A stretch of 64,000 nucleotides of DNA from Liolophura sinensis (GCF_032854445.1 NC_088296.1:25117897-25181896); one strand, 5' to 3'; positions 45,709 to 56,103 are shown, counted from the stretch's first letter. The notes: generated by a model not told the origin, from the sequence alone. Numbers and translations: made by a program.

Positions 45709-46371
45709 ACTTGTATGTTTAATTTGTGCTCTTGTATACACAGTGCTTATTAGTACACGGACCCTGCCTGTGGAATTTTGTGTATATTTCGTCATACAAT
45801 CAGTTATACTGTGGATTTTCCCTCTTGTGAATTTGCCTCTGAGCATTTATGCCTGTGTGGTATATATTGTGGAATATATGCGTCCGTTTGGACTTGACAC
45901 CGTAAGTACTTTAGTATTTGTATAGATACTGCTATCCTTTCTTGTTAAACTTAAGTACATTAGTATTTGTATAAGTCTTATTATCTGTTCTTGTTAAGCT
46001 AATAAATTGTTGTAAAATAAAATCTGCTGGTTTTGGTTACTTTTTTGTGCGGCTAAACTGTCGTGTATTTCGAACAAGCCATCTCTTTATAATACAGACA
46101 GCTTGGGTCGTAACACGACCAAAACACACAGCGAATCCAGGCCCACATGTACAAAGATGTCGTACATGTTCGATAATCGAACATATTGTACAGTGCTACG
46201 GTAAGAGTGACGTGCAAAATATCGTACGACAAATGTAAGATCAAAAATGCCGTACGTCGCTTTGTGAAACAGGGCAGTTTACCTCACACATGGAGAAAAT
46301 CGTCATTTACCTCGCCATGGAGACATGACGCGAACTTGAATCGTATTAAACATAAAAAAGACATAACACCA

Positions 46372-46990
46372 GTCATAACGTCGTATCCAGTCACACACAA
46401 TGTCGTATGACGGCACACAATGCCGGAATAACCGGTCATAACGTCCCATGCAGTCACACACAATGTCGTATGACGGCATACAATGCCGGAATAACCAGTC
46501 ATAACGTCCCATCCAGTCACACACAATGTCGTATGATGGCATACAATGTCGGAATAACCGGTCATAAAGTCATATCCAGTCACACACAATGTCGTATGAC
46601 GGCACACAATGCCGGAATAACCAGTAATGACGTCCCACCCAGTCACACACAATGTCGTATGACGCCATACAATGTCGGAATAACCAGTCATTACGTCCTA
46701 CCCAGTCAGTCAGAATGCCGTATGACGGCATGCAAAGCCGGAATAACCAGTCATAACGTCCCATCCAGGCACATATAATGTCGTATGACGCCATACAATG
46801 CCGGAATAACCGGTCATAACGTCCTATCCAGTCACACACAATGTCGTATGACGCCATACAATGCCGGAATAACCGATCATAACGTCCTACCCAGTCACAG
46901 AATGCCACATGACGCCATACAATGCCTGAATATCCAGTCATAGCGTCCTATCACAGAGAATGTCGTACGTCGGCATACAGTGGGATTATG
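46372..46990. repeat. 63-bp minisatellite, about 9-10 copies
   Basis: Units contain GTCATAACGTCCCATCCAGT, CACACACAATGTCGTATGAC and GGCATACAATGCCGGAATAA. The period is a multiple of 3, so several frames stay open. Confidence 0.94.
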
Positions 46991-47518
46991 CGTCCCAAAG
47001 TATGAGACATGGCGGCAAGCAATTTTGGGCCGTCCATCTTTTATTTAGAAAACAAAGTGCATGCTAATAAGTATATTATTTTATTTCGATATAAAAATCT
47101 ACATCAAAGTATATAAAAACTACATATCGTTCCCTGTCTTATACTAATACATATACTTACAGCGTGTATTTTCTCCTCCATTAAATAATACGCATGCATG
47201 TAAATACTAACAAACCACATGATATATAAAATTGATGTATGTATTATCACCGACTTCATTTGTCCAAAGTCAAACAAAGTATACTCCACGTAAAGGCAAA
47301 GTCCTTAACATCTAGGCTCTGTCTACCCAAAGCTGAATTCAGGGTGTGACAGATTTATTCTAGCGTGACCAAAGCTGCGGGGTTTAACAATGAAACTCTA
47401 TCTCCACTGTCAGTCAATGAGCGTCGATTCTTTATCGCTATAATGTACAAAAATGTAACTTTGTGGCCACGAATATGTCCATTCACACTTGTTCAAGAAA
47501 GAAAAAAATGAGAAATAT
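46991..47518. other. Intergenic DNA
   Basis: AT-rich; nothing recognised. Confidence 0.35.
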
Positions 47519-47622
47519 GATTTGTTACTTCTCTTTTCTGTCCATGTGACGATTTAAGTGTAAGTACAACATCGGAAATAACGAATAAGTACAACCATTC
47601 TTCCGACTTATGAAAATCCGGA
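47519..47622 (+). repeat. Dispersed repeat E, copy 2
   Basis: Second copy of the 100-bp sequence seen at 40613-40712, same strand. It differs at a handful of sites (CATGTGACG for CATGCGACG). Confidence 0.75.
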
Positions 47623-47709
47623 AGTGCCCAGTGCACATGTCATACTTTGCCTACAAAGTTGTTCGCACTAAAACAGTACATTTCTCCAAAACATGATTCC
47701 TTACCTTAC

Positions 47710-47985
47710 ATGAGGACCTCCGTGGCTCAGTTGGTTAGTGCGCTAGCGCAGCGTAATGACCTAGAAGTCTCTCACCATTGCTGTTGTTGTGAGTTCAAGT
47801 CAATCTCACGCTGGCTTCCTCTCCGGCCGCAAGTGAGAAGGTCTGACAGCAACCTGCGGATGGTCGTGGGTTTCCCCTGGGCTCTGCCCGGTTTCCTCCC
47901 ACCATACTTCTGGCCGCCGTGGTATAAGTGAAATATTCTTGAGTACGGCGTAAAACACCCATCAAATAAATAAACAAATAAATAT
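47710..47985 (+). mobile_element. SINE family A, full-length copy
   Basis: Intact A box (TGGCTCAGTTGG), B box (GAGTTCAAGTC) and 3' module; among the best-preserved copies and so probably among the younger ones. Confidence 0.9.
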
Positions 47986-48639
47986 AATTGAAATAAATAA
48001 GCATATAAATATACCTTATAGAGTTTACATTAAATGATACAATCAATGTCTCCGTGGTTGTGTAGAGTGCTTCACAATTCAATGCCCCAATCCCAACAGG
48101 TCATAGGTCGGCGCTTCCCTTTTTGTAAAATAAATCCAAAGAGCACAGCAACGTGACCTGTGAATCAAAAATTAAATGAAAAGAGGGAGGGCCCAAAGTT
48201 TCACAGTATCTGTAATTAAAAAATGGAGTTGTAATACGTGTTACATATAACTCCAGCTTTAAGTTAGAGGACTCACTGTATGTTTAAATATGTTTTACGT
48301 GTGACGAACAAATAAACACACCATACATTGGTGGAAAACAAGTGGTCCAACTAACGTTAGGCTGCTACAGTGTCGCGTGACTTGTGAAAAATGCTAGGCA
48401 ATCTTCGTTGACATTAACTTAAGGATCAACTCTCTCTCCATATTCCACAGGAACAAATGACACCTGTCTTCATACGTTCGGCTACTTAAGTTTCTCCATT
48501 GGTCGTCTACTCTAAATTACTTTTTGTGAAACTTTTTTCAGACGCCTGTGTTACAGTTAAGGTGACCCTAAAAAGTTGCCTATCAGTTGTGACAGATCAC
48601 ACGATACACCTAGACTTTATATACATTTAGGATCAAAAG

Positions 48640-48992
48640 AGTTCAATAGATCGTCCGCTTCGGGACCGGTAGATCCAGGATCAATCCTTGATCGAGTCAC
48701 ACCTAAGACTTTAAAAGAGGAAGTTGTAACTTTCTCGCTTGGCGTTCAACATGAAGGGGATAGTGCAACGACTGGTTGACCCGTATCAGTATTATGGCTC
48801 GGGCGGAGAGGCTTACTTGCCTTCGGTAAGTCGTCTCAGTGAAGCAGCACTAAATAAAAGAGCGGTGGAAGTCCGTCTTGGAACAAGGAGGCACATTACT
48901 TGTGCATGCACCTAAGGATTCCTTCGTTGTCATATGACTTAAAAATTGTTGAGTACGACGTTAAACCCCAAGCACTCACTCACTCAAAAGAG
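48640..48992 (+). mobile_element. SINE family B, near full-length copy
   Basis: tRNA-like head (CCGCTTCGGGACCGGTAGAT, with GATCAATCCTTGATCGAGTC), body with AGAGCGGTGGAAGTCCGTC, 3' module TTGAGTACGACGTTAAACCC and a CACTCACTCAA tail. It lies just downstream of cluster gene 3. Confidence 0.8.
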
Positions 48993-49070
48993 TTCAAACT
49001 GCAAACTCCCCTATTATCCACAGGAACCGGCAGTTCAAGTGTGTCAGCCCTTTATACCAATGATGGTAAA

Positions 49071-49171
49071 CTATACAGTACCATTACATAAGTACCTGTT
49101 TGCCATTTTACGAGCTATGAAGAAGACAACCAAACTCCCCAATCCAGAGACAAGAGCCGATATTGCATAAC
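49071..49171 (-). CDS. Terminal TM exon, cluster gene 3
   Basis: Acceptor CTTATTCAG, phase-1 start. Encodes YAISALVSGLGSLVVFFIAR then KMANRYLCNGTV and TAG. One TM helix with an R-K stop-transfer pair. An internal GTACTT could act as a donor. Same layout as the terminal exons of genes 1 and 2: acceptor, one helix, basic cap, stop. Confidence 0.55.
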
Positions 49172-49206
49172 CTGAATAAGAAAAGCATAAAAACAACTCA
49201 AACTAC

Positions 49207-49585
49207 ATGCATATACCCTATATCAGCGCATATACCCTATATCAGCACATATACCCTATATCAGCACATATACCCTATATCAGCACATATACCCTCTATC
49301 AGCACATATACCCTATATCCGCACATATACCCTATATCCGCACACATACCCTATATCGGAACATATGCCTTATATGAGCACATATACCTTATATCAGCAC
49401 ATATACCCTATATTAGCACATATACCCTATATCCGCACACATACCCTATATCCGCACATATACCCTATATCCGCACACATACCCTATATCGGCACATATG
49501 CCTTATTTCAGCACATATACCCTATGTCAGCACATATACCCTATATTAGCACATATACCCTATGTCAGCACATATACCCTATATA
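49207..49585. repeat. 19-bp minisatellite, about 20 copies
   Basis: Units of ACCCTATATCAGCACATAT with CAG/CCG/TAG variants. It starts 36 bases from the terminal TM exon of cluster gene 3, inside its last intron. Confidence 0.95.
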
Positions 49586-49724
49586 AAGGGTTTGATCACA
49601 TGGCTTTCATCATCACATATAACCTACGGTAACTCACAGTACTACGGTACTGACAGTATCACAATTCTTACAACCAGCTTACAGTGTAGGTCAAGATTGC
49701 GTAATTCTCATCATATAATGTGTT

Positions 49725-49805
49725 AAACATAAGTTATGTTGTCTAAGTGAAGCTAGAATATATGTTACTGCTGCAGATTATTCTGTTAAAGTGACATGGT
49801 CGCCT
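49725..49805. mobile_element. Palindromic MITE, one-arm fragment
   Basis: GTTGTCTAAGTGAAGCTAGA and GCAGATTATTCTGTTAAAGT match one arm of the MITE at 62.4 kb. The second arm is absent. Confidence 0.5.
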
Positions 49806-49813
49806 AAATATTA

Positions 49814-50032
49814 GGTAGGGGCCTCCGTGGCTCAGTTGGTTAGCGCGCTAGCGCAGCGTAATGACTAAGGAGCCTCTCACCAATGTGAGTTCAAGTCCAG
49901 CTCATGCCGGCTTCCTCTCCGGCCGTATGTGGGAGGGTCTTTCAGCAACCTGCAGATGGTCGTGGGTTTCCGGCGGGTTCTGCCCGGTTTCCTCTCATTA
50001 TAAAACATCAATCAAATAAATAAAATAAATAT
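49814..50032 (+). mobile_element. SINE family A, near full-length copy
   Basis: Intact head and body; the 3' module between CCTCTCATTATA and AAACATCAATCAAATAAA is deleted by about 50 bp. Confidence 0.85.
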
Positions 50033-50799
50033 TAGGTATTTTTGCGTCATTACAGAATGATGTGAGTGTCAGGTATTTTTCTCAAGAAGTAAAAGTTACA
50101 AGTTTTTCCTTAATCCCACCCAGTATTGTACGTAAACAAACATAGCTGATTACATGCGTAAAAGAGGGCCTTACAGCTCGCGCGTGACAGGGTCTGCCAA
50201 AAGGAGGCGAAGAAAGAGACAGATTGACAAGCAAGTCTAGAGTTGTAATTGGTGGTCAGTTTGAACGGCGGAGTACACTGAAGAAAGAAAAGGGTCTCAC
50301 GAAGCACGAAGTTGTCACAGAACTACTATTTCATAGGTGGGGCAAATGTTGTTGTTATTGTGGGCAGAGGGTGTTAAACTTCGACGCGCGTTTCTGTGTC
50401 TTGGTTTTATTCGTAACCTTTTCACAATGCTGTTTAAGATGCTGCACTCTGTAGTGCATCTGTATCTATGTGTATGTCGACTGATCGAAAGTCGGTATCA
50501 TAGGAACTTTCCGAACGCTGCGCATGTGCTTCGGGTCCTTCCGAACTAATAATTCTAACTAATATTAGTCAAAATGGCCCGCCCTCTTTGTGTTGAATCT
50601 GAATAACGGCAGAACTTCTCCTTTTGAGCGACCATGTCACTTTAAATACAGGGCAAATATTCAATTAAACCAGTATAAAGATTATATTAGACTACCATTA
50701 TGGTGAATATGGGTTTTCTGTTATAATATTGGAATACATTCTAACATCTCTGAGATATTTTTAGTGCAAGAATTTTCACCCGTTTGACGAATGCACGTG

Positions 50800-50880
50800 A
50801 AATTTATTTATTTGTTTCTTTCTTTCTTTGACTGGTGTTTAACGTGGTACTTAAGAATATTTCCCTTATACGACGTGAAA
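50800..50880 (-). mobile_element. SINE family A, 3' end only
   Basis: About 80 bp of tail and 3' module (GACTGGTGTTTAACGTGG, AAGAATATTTCCCTTATACG) in an intron of cluster gene 3. Confidence 0.7.
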
Positions 50881-50980
50881 TTAGACATAGCCTATTTATG
50901 GTTAGGCTTGGTCTACACGTTGAGGAAACGTTCGGTCTAACACACGCCCCATCACAAAGTCGTATACACGTGATGCTTAC

Positions 50981-51022
50981 CGGTAATGCACCTTTCACTG
51001 AAGTTAGGATACGAGCATGTCG
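50981..51022 (-). CDS. 42-nt linker exon, cluster gene 3
   Basis: Strong acceptor (TTTTGTTTTATTGCAG) and donor GTAAGC; phase 1-1. It adds A-TCSYPNFSERCIT-G between the Ig domain and the TM helix. Two Cys eight residues apart and one sequon (NFS) suit an extracellular stalk. It occupies the same place as the 12-nt microexon of gene 1. Confidence 0.5.
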
Positions 51023-51232
51023 CTGCAATAAAACAAAATCATCAGGTAAGGTTTCGACGTTCGAACAGTATGATTTACAACAAATAATGACATTTACGGG
51101 AGAGGGCTGTTGATGGTCTTGCACACACCAATTAGCCAGTCAAACACGTGGCACCCTTTGGTAATCCAAAGCATCAACTATCATATTTACACCCAGCATA
51201 TTACGATACAAGGAAACATACATACTTAATAA

Positions 51233-51545
51233 GGGGCCTCCGTGGCTCAGCTGGCTAGCTGGCTTGTTCAGCGTAATGATACAGGAGCTTCTCACCAATG
51301 CGGTCGCTGTGAGTTCAAGTCCAGCTCATGCTAGCTTCCTCTCCGGCTGTACGTGGGGAGGTCTGCCAGCAACCTGCGGATGGTCGTGGGTATAAGAAGT
51401 TGGCTTACTTACCGATAGGTTTCTCGTGGTTTCGTCGTGGTTTTCCCTCCCGCGCTCCTCCTCCCACCACAATGCTGACCGCCTTCGTACAAGTAAAATA
51501 TTCTTGAGCACGGCGTAAAGCACCAATCAAACAAATACATACAAT
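51233..51545 (+). mobile_element. SINE family A, full-length copy with insertion
   Basis: Head and tail intact, but the body is interrupted after GGTCGTGGG by TATAAGAAGTTGGCTTACTT and ACCGATA, followed by a duplicated TTTCGTCGTGGTTTTCCC-like stretch. The same inserted sequence occurs in the copy at 54093-54225. Confidence 0.8.
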
Positions 51546-51744
51546 TCATTGACTCTGAGAATACGAGAATTTCCTCCAGATGACGATTATCATAATCGCC
51601 TAGAGATGAGTTCCATAGTCGTTAAACAAGTGGAATATTTTTGGACTGAAGCTTATTTATATTTAATTTATCCGTTTTTTGCCTACATTAATATGTGTCG
51701 TTCACACTTAACACTAAAGCAAATATAGCCATTGTGTTTGGAAT

Positions 51745-51880
51745 TTATATTCTACTATGGGGCTGTCATTTTTATGACTCGAGGAAACTGACAGGGCCCA
51801 AGGAAAACCACAGCCTTCACCAGGTACCTGATGAACCTCCTCACTTAAGGCCGCGGCAAAACTTATACACGAGCTGAACT
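51745..51880 (-). mobile_element. Old SINE-like fragment
   Basis: GGAAACTGACAGGGCCCAAG and TGATGAACCTCCTCACTTAA recall the family A body in reverse, but more closely match the fragment at 53215-53345. Probably an older related family. Confidence 0.4.
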
Positions 51881-51980
51881 CGATAATGCGAACTCGTGCG
51901 CAAACGCCGGCCGGCGACAGTGCATGAGGGCAACACGGAGATCTCCAAATGCGTATCTGTGCAATTTTATTCAAACTTAC

Positions 51981-52331
51981 CATTAGAACAAATAATGGTT
52001 GTTTCGTTAAAAACGTAAACCTGGACATTTCCTGATTCTTCACTGTTGTGATAAATTAGGTTGACGGTGTATCTACCCCCGTCTTTGAGCGCAGGAGTCT
52101 CCAGAACCAACGTACATCCTTCGCCCAAATGAACTGCAGCATATGGTGTAATGACCCCTATTGAATTTCTGATCAGCACAGAAGGGCCATTCACACCATC
52201 ACGTGTCCAGTGAATCTGTATGTTTTCACCCTTTGGATGGTCTGCTGGCGGGGTGTAATTGCATGGGATAGTTGCATTATGAAACGGCTCCCTTATCACG
52301 AGTGTTTGTGGTACAAACAGACTGGAAAAGG
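51981..52331 (-). CDS. Ig V-like domain exon, cluster gene 3
   Basis: Exon of 351 bases, phase 1-1, acceptor TTGTCATTTTTAG, donor GTAAGT; 117 residues. B strand: HNATIPCNYT, matching the ENVTIPCDYT of gene 2 at six of ten positions. C strand: IQIHWTRDGVNGPSVLIR. E strand: GEGCTLVLETPALKDGG. F strand: RYTVNLIY, where the normal Y-x-C Cys is Val. The E-strand Cys (EGCTL) aligns with KCSL of gene 2. Sequons NAT and NET. The exon ends with TIICSN, equivalent to TLFCSG of gene 2. Confidence 0.8.
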
Positions 52332-52507
52332 CTAAAAATGACAAGGAAATGCAGTTTGACCACAGGTAAGTTTCTACAGTTAATTTTCATCATTTAATGT
52401 TTAATTATGCATGGTGAACACAACAGGTAGCAACGTTTTGGCAGAAAATAAAGCTGTGTGTCATGAAGGAATCTCATAGCACATGTCTATGCTATGAGAT
52501 GAAAAAA

Positions 52508-52800
52508 GAAATGTTAAATGTGATGACAACACAGTATTTTTAGTATGGTAATTTTAGACCACTAACATCTGATAAATTGCAGTCAACATCACTGTATTTT
52601 TGTTTTTACCAAATTCTGCATAGGCCATGGCGCTAAGGGGCGTATAAATTGTTACTATTCATGCATTTACATGTACAGTTCAATAAAACCTTAACTGAGG
52701 TAAACTGACAAGAGGCCGTATTTCATCGGTCACGTGTGACCAATTGCCAGCAATCAGACTGTCCACGCTGCTCGGGATTTACCCTCGATGCTGTACGTCT
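52508..52800 (+). repeat. Dispersed repeat D, full copy
   Basis: Antisense in the first coding intron of cluster gene 3. Landmarks TGTGATGACAACACAGTATT, CCAAATTCTGCATAGGCCAT, GCTAAGGGGCGTATAAATTG and GAGGCCGTATTTCATCGG; the tail near 52735-52790 is more diverged than in the other copies. Confidence 0.7.
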
Positions 52801-52913
52801 ATAACGGTTTTAAGGACACGTTACTGCTGGTTGCCGTTCATAATTTATAGTTATAGTCAACATGTGTATCTGTTAGCTATATACATGTAATTTAAAACAG
52901 GTTAGATAAATAC

Positions 52914-52956
52914 CTAGTTTGCAAACCACAGAAAGCAAGATTACTTGAAATAACAT
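52914..52956 (-). CDS. Signal-peptide exon, cluster gene 3
   Basis: ATG opens MLFQVILLSVVCKL, then phase-1 donor GTATTT (weaker than a GTAAGT type). A short hydrophobic leader. The ATG lies 35 bases after an acceptor-like CTTTCAG, as for genes 1 and 2. Confidence 0.5.
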
Positions 52957-53214
52957 CCTGGTGTAGTGAGTTGTTTCGATCCGCGGTCTGAAAGAAGAAA
53001 AAAATGTGTTTAGTTTTGGCATGAATTCCATTTAATGTTAAGCACAAGACACTGTTGGGGCAAAGTGAAAGCAGTCAAAGAAATGTTTTTTGTTTTGTTT
53101 TTTCATAAATTTTGCCTTCGGGCAAAATTGCAGACTCGTGCAATGAATACAATGAATATCTAGAACAACACATCAATCGCATTTTATCTAATTACTGCCA
53201 CCTTCTGGGCGTTT

Positions 53215-53345
53215 GCACTCCAGAATTTTTGACTTAAACGACGACCGATAAATATATGGGAGCAGGAAACCGGCCATGTCCCGTGGAAAGCCGCCAGCCC
53301 TGTCCCTTTGTTTGATAAACCTCCTGACTTTAGGCCGCATGACTC
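53215..53345 (-). mobile_element. Old SINE-like fragment
   Basis: GCAGGAAACCGGCCATGTCC and AAACCTCCTGACTTTAGGCC in the orientation of family A reverse copies; pairs with 51745-51880. Confidence 0.4.
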
Positions 53346-53980
53346 TGGACGACTATCGATTCGATCGTATGAAAAATAGGCGAGGATTTGTTACCAGGTG
53401 AGTCTCCCTGAATGAAGTTCCGGGTTGTCTACTCTGTCAGGTATTATTACATATAAATGCATGTACATTAAAAGGTGAGTTTGAGTGTATGTGTTGGCAG
53501 TGACGTGACACGCTCACTGTCAACCCAAGCTGGCTGAAGAATACAATGGGCACACCCAACAGGTCATACCACGTTGCACAATTCACGTGTGAGACGACCA
53601 TAGGTAAAATAAAGAAACCCTATCCGTTGACTGAGCGCAACAAAAAAATAATACGGCATACGCTAAGACCCTTTCTAACAAACGTCACTCTTTACCCCCG
53701 ATCTGCTTTGACCGAAAAAGGAGCTGGCAATCTGATTTTTATCCCGATTCGAGTTATTAAAACTTATATTATAACCACTTGGTGATCCCGATAAAGTGAA
53801 TTTCCGGTCAGAATACTACATGTTGCCAAAACCTGATACGTGCCCCATTCACCTCGCTGAAATTCCAGACAAATTAATCAAACCAAATCAGATAAGCTGG
53901 GAAATTTAAGACCGTCAGAATTGTATTATTTTGATCTCACGTAAGAAAATTATTCCCTCGTCGTTGTGACGGATGTGTGT
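53346..53980. other. Intergenic DNA upstream of cluster gene 3
   Basis: Open frame 53546-53785 has no recognisable domain and is not called. Might contain the promoter or untranslated first exon of gene 3. Confidence 0.3.
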
Positions 53981-53984
53981 AGTG

Positions 53985-54065
53985 TGTCGGGATTTTCTTG
54001 GATTCGAACCCGGCTACTTAAAGGTTTCTGTACACGGAGGACCTGAAAACGTGCTAAGCGCATTA
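53985..54065 (-). mobile_element. tRNA-like SINE head fragment
   Basis: Minus strand contains a near-consensus B box, GGGTTCGAATCC, with AATGCGCTTAGCACG upstream. Too short and unpaired to call a tRNA gene. Confidence 0.35.
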
Positions 54066-54092
54066 AGGAAGCTTAAAATAAAAACATTGATA

Positions 54093-54225
54093 TTTGATTG
54101 ATGTTTTACGCCGTACTCAAGAATATTTCCCTTATATGACGGCTGCCAGCATTATGGTGGGTGGAAACTGGGCACAGCCCAGGGAAAAAATATCGGTAAG
54201 TAAGCCAACTTCTTATAACATTCTG
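54093..54225 (-). mobile_element. SINE family A, 3' part with shared insertion
   Basis: Tail-proximal module and part of the body, ending in CGGTAAGTAAGCCAACTTCT, the reverse complement of the insertion found in 51233-51545. Confidence 0.75.
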
Positions 54226-54384
54226 ACACTCAACAATATTCAAAAGTTCTGTGTTCACTGCATTCCTGTCAATTTATTTGGTTGAAATATGTCTATATCC
54301 TCGGCCCTACAGCAACTACATGCACATGTACCATGAGCAGCCATCTTCAAGAAAAGGTACGAGTGAGGTGGCTGTGTTCATGTC

Positions 54385-54525
54385 GAGCTCATGCTGAGGA
54401 AGTCTTGCAGCAACCTGCCAATGGTCGTAGGTTTCCCCCGCCATAATTCTCGCAGCCGTCGTATAAGTGAAATATTCTTAAGTACGGCGCAAAAAAGACA
54501 ATCAAAAAATAAATATATAAATTAA
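54385..54525 (+). mobile_element. SINE family A, 3' part
   Basis: AGCAACCTGCCAATGGTCGT through GTATAAGTGAAATATTCTTA and an AAAAATAAATATAT tail. Confidence 0.75.
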
Positions 54526-54879
54526 GAACAAGGTAACGGATATAGGTAAATAATGCACACTGATGTCATAAAGTAATGTGTAAATTTGACACGTTCTTCA
54601 GTTTTATTCTTGACTGTTAATCTGGCCTAGGTTTAAAACATTATATATAATAAACCATTTTCTAGTATGGTTCAAGTGATTTATCAGTCAGGTAAATGTT
54701 AAAACACAAAGCAATGGAAACACATCATTAATTTAGGGTAGTTCAATGAAAATATATATTTTCATATTCAAACAGCCTAGAGATGGTCAAAATGTGTTGA
54801 AACGTCAGTGATAGTGTTATATTTTCTTCCGCAATTTGTGGAGATTCAGTGAAATAATCTTGAAGATTATGTAGTATAA

Positions 54880-55110
54880 AATCTTACACTCGACAAATTT
54901 ATCCGTTAATTTTAACAGAAAGTATGTTTTCTGAGTAATGGCAGAATGCATTCTGTTTTTATAACACAATATTCTGTCATATTTAGCATAATATCCTGTT
55001 AGTCTATATATAATACAATCGGTACGTGGAATTAACAGAATAAATGTACTATATTTAACAGGACTGTCTGATGCAACCGTAGAATACATTCAACCATGAC
55101 TCAGACAACT
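54880..55110. mobile_element. Palindromic MITE copy 2
   Basis: Arms TTTAACAGAAAGTATGTTTTC and, at the right end, GACTCAGACAACTGAGG; interior with CAGAATGCATTCTG and AACACAATATTCTGTC. Its longest frame translates like that of the 62.4-kb copy because the two are the same element. Confidence 0.65.
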
Positions 55111-55990
55111 GAGGTAAGGGTCTCTTACCTTGGTAAAATAGCTTTTCTATTGAAAAAGCGTGGTCCCAGTTTTGTCACATTGCACGACAGACACGTATAT
55201 AATGCCCAATGCAAAACAACACGGTCATCGCCCGACTACATACACTTGCTTGACTTCATAATTTACCTCATATAATCAGATGGATCAGATGACAACCCGG
55301 GATACCTACCTATACCTGCAGATGTATTAGGTTACATATTCAGCATATACTCTGACATCGTCGGTCTTTATACGTCGGATCTGCGCATTAAATTTTGTCA
55401 GTCTATAAGCTGTTAGGCAGCGTAAAATGGGGTTTCCCCGTTGTGAAATCCGGTAAGCAGTTGGGGTTTTCCGTTTGAGAGCTGTAGAATTAAAGGAAAA
55501 CACTTCTACAAGTAGGCATCACTAAATATACCACTTAACATTTTGCATAAATATACTTTCATTTATATATTTATTTATTTACATTTTTGTAAAAAGAGTT
55601 AAAGTCGTCCAAACATTTGAATTCTATGTCAGGCTTTATGGACCATACTACCAGAGTTTAGGAACTATGACGTCACATGGAGCTTTTCCAATTCTTATCA
55701 CGACACTGAACGTTGTAATAACTGTTTTTACCCATGAGAAAAAGATTACTGAAATAATGTTATCAAAAATTGCTTTCTTCTGGTGAACATCAAAAAAAAG
55801 GTGATCTGATCTCAGAGTTCAGTCAGTATGGCTCATAAGGCTCACCATAGTATTCAAATATTTGAATGCCTTTCAACGCTCTCAAAAAAATCTGTAGAAA
55901 TAAATGAAAGTATTTTTGCGCATAGTTTTCATTTGTCTGTATGTTGAGCCTTACTTCATAGTTTAGCTTTCTTTTACTTTAAAGCAGTAT
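55111..55990. other. Intergenic DNA
   Basis: AT-rich; no gene or repeat family recognised. Confidence 0.35.
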
Positions 55991-55994
55991 GGTT

Positions 55995-56100
55995 TACACG
56001 CTAGTACACATACCGTAAAAGGGTTACACTCTAATACACATACCGTAAAAGGGATACGGTCTAATACACATACCGTAAAGGGGTTACGCTCTAATACACA
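55995..56100. repeat. 30-bp tandem repeat, 3-4 copies
   Basis: CTAATACACATACCGTAAAA followed by GGGTTACGCT-like sequence. It ends at the start of the reverse-transcriptase fragment. Confidence 0.85.
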
Positions 56101-56103
56101 CAC

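Larger units (their letters stand above)
49071..52956 (-). other. Gene span: Ig plus single-TM protein (cluster gene 3)
   Basis: Coding exons on the minus strand: 52956-52914 (signal peptide), 52331-51981 (Ig), 51022-50981 (linker) and 49171-49071 (TM and stop). All joins are phase 1; the total of 537 bases gives 178 residues then TAG. Type I topology: signal peptide, one Ig domain, Cys-containing stalk, one TM helix, short tail. Extra TM exons like those of cluster gene 2 were looked for between 49172 and 50980 and not found. Confidence 0.6.

Noticed and set aside
54817-55089. Paralogous small proteins at 54.9 kb (minus) and 62.5 kb (plus) with the shared YYxxYDRxLCYxNR pattern
   Set aside because: Both are translations of the palindromic MITE; similarity reflects DNA-level copies, not coding selection.
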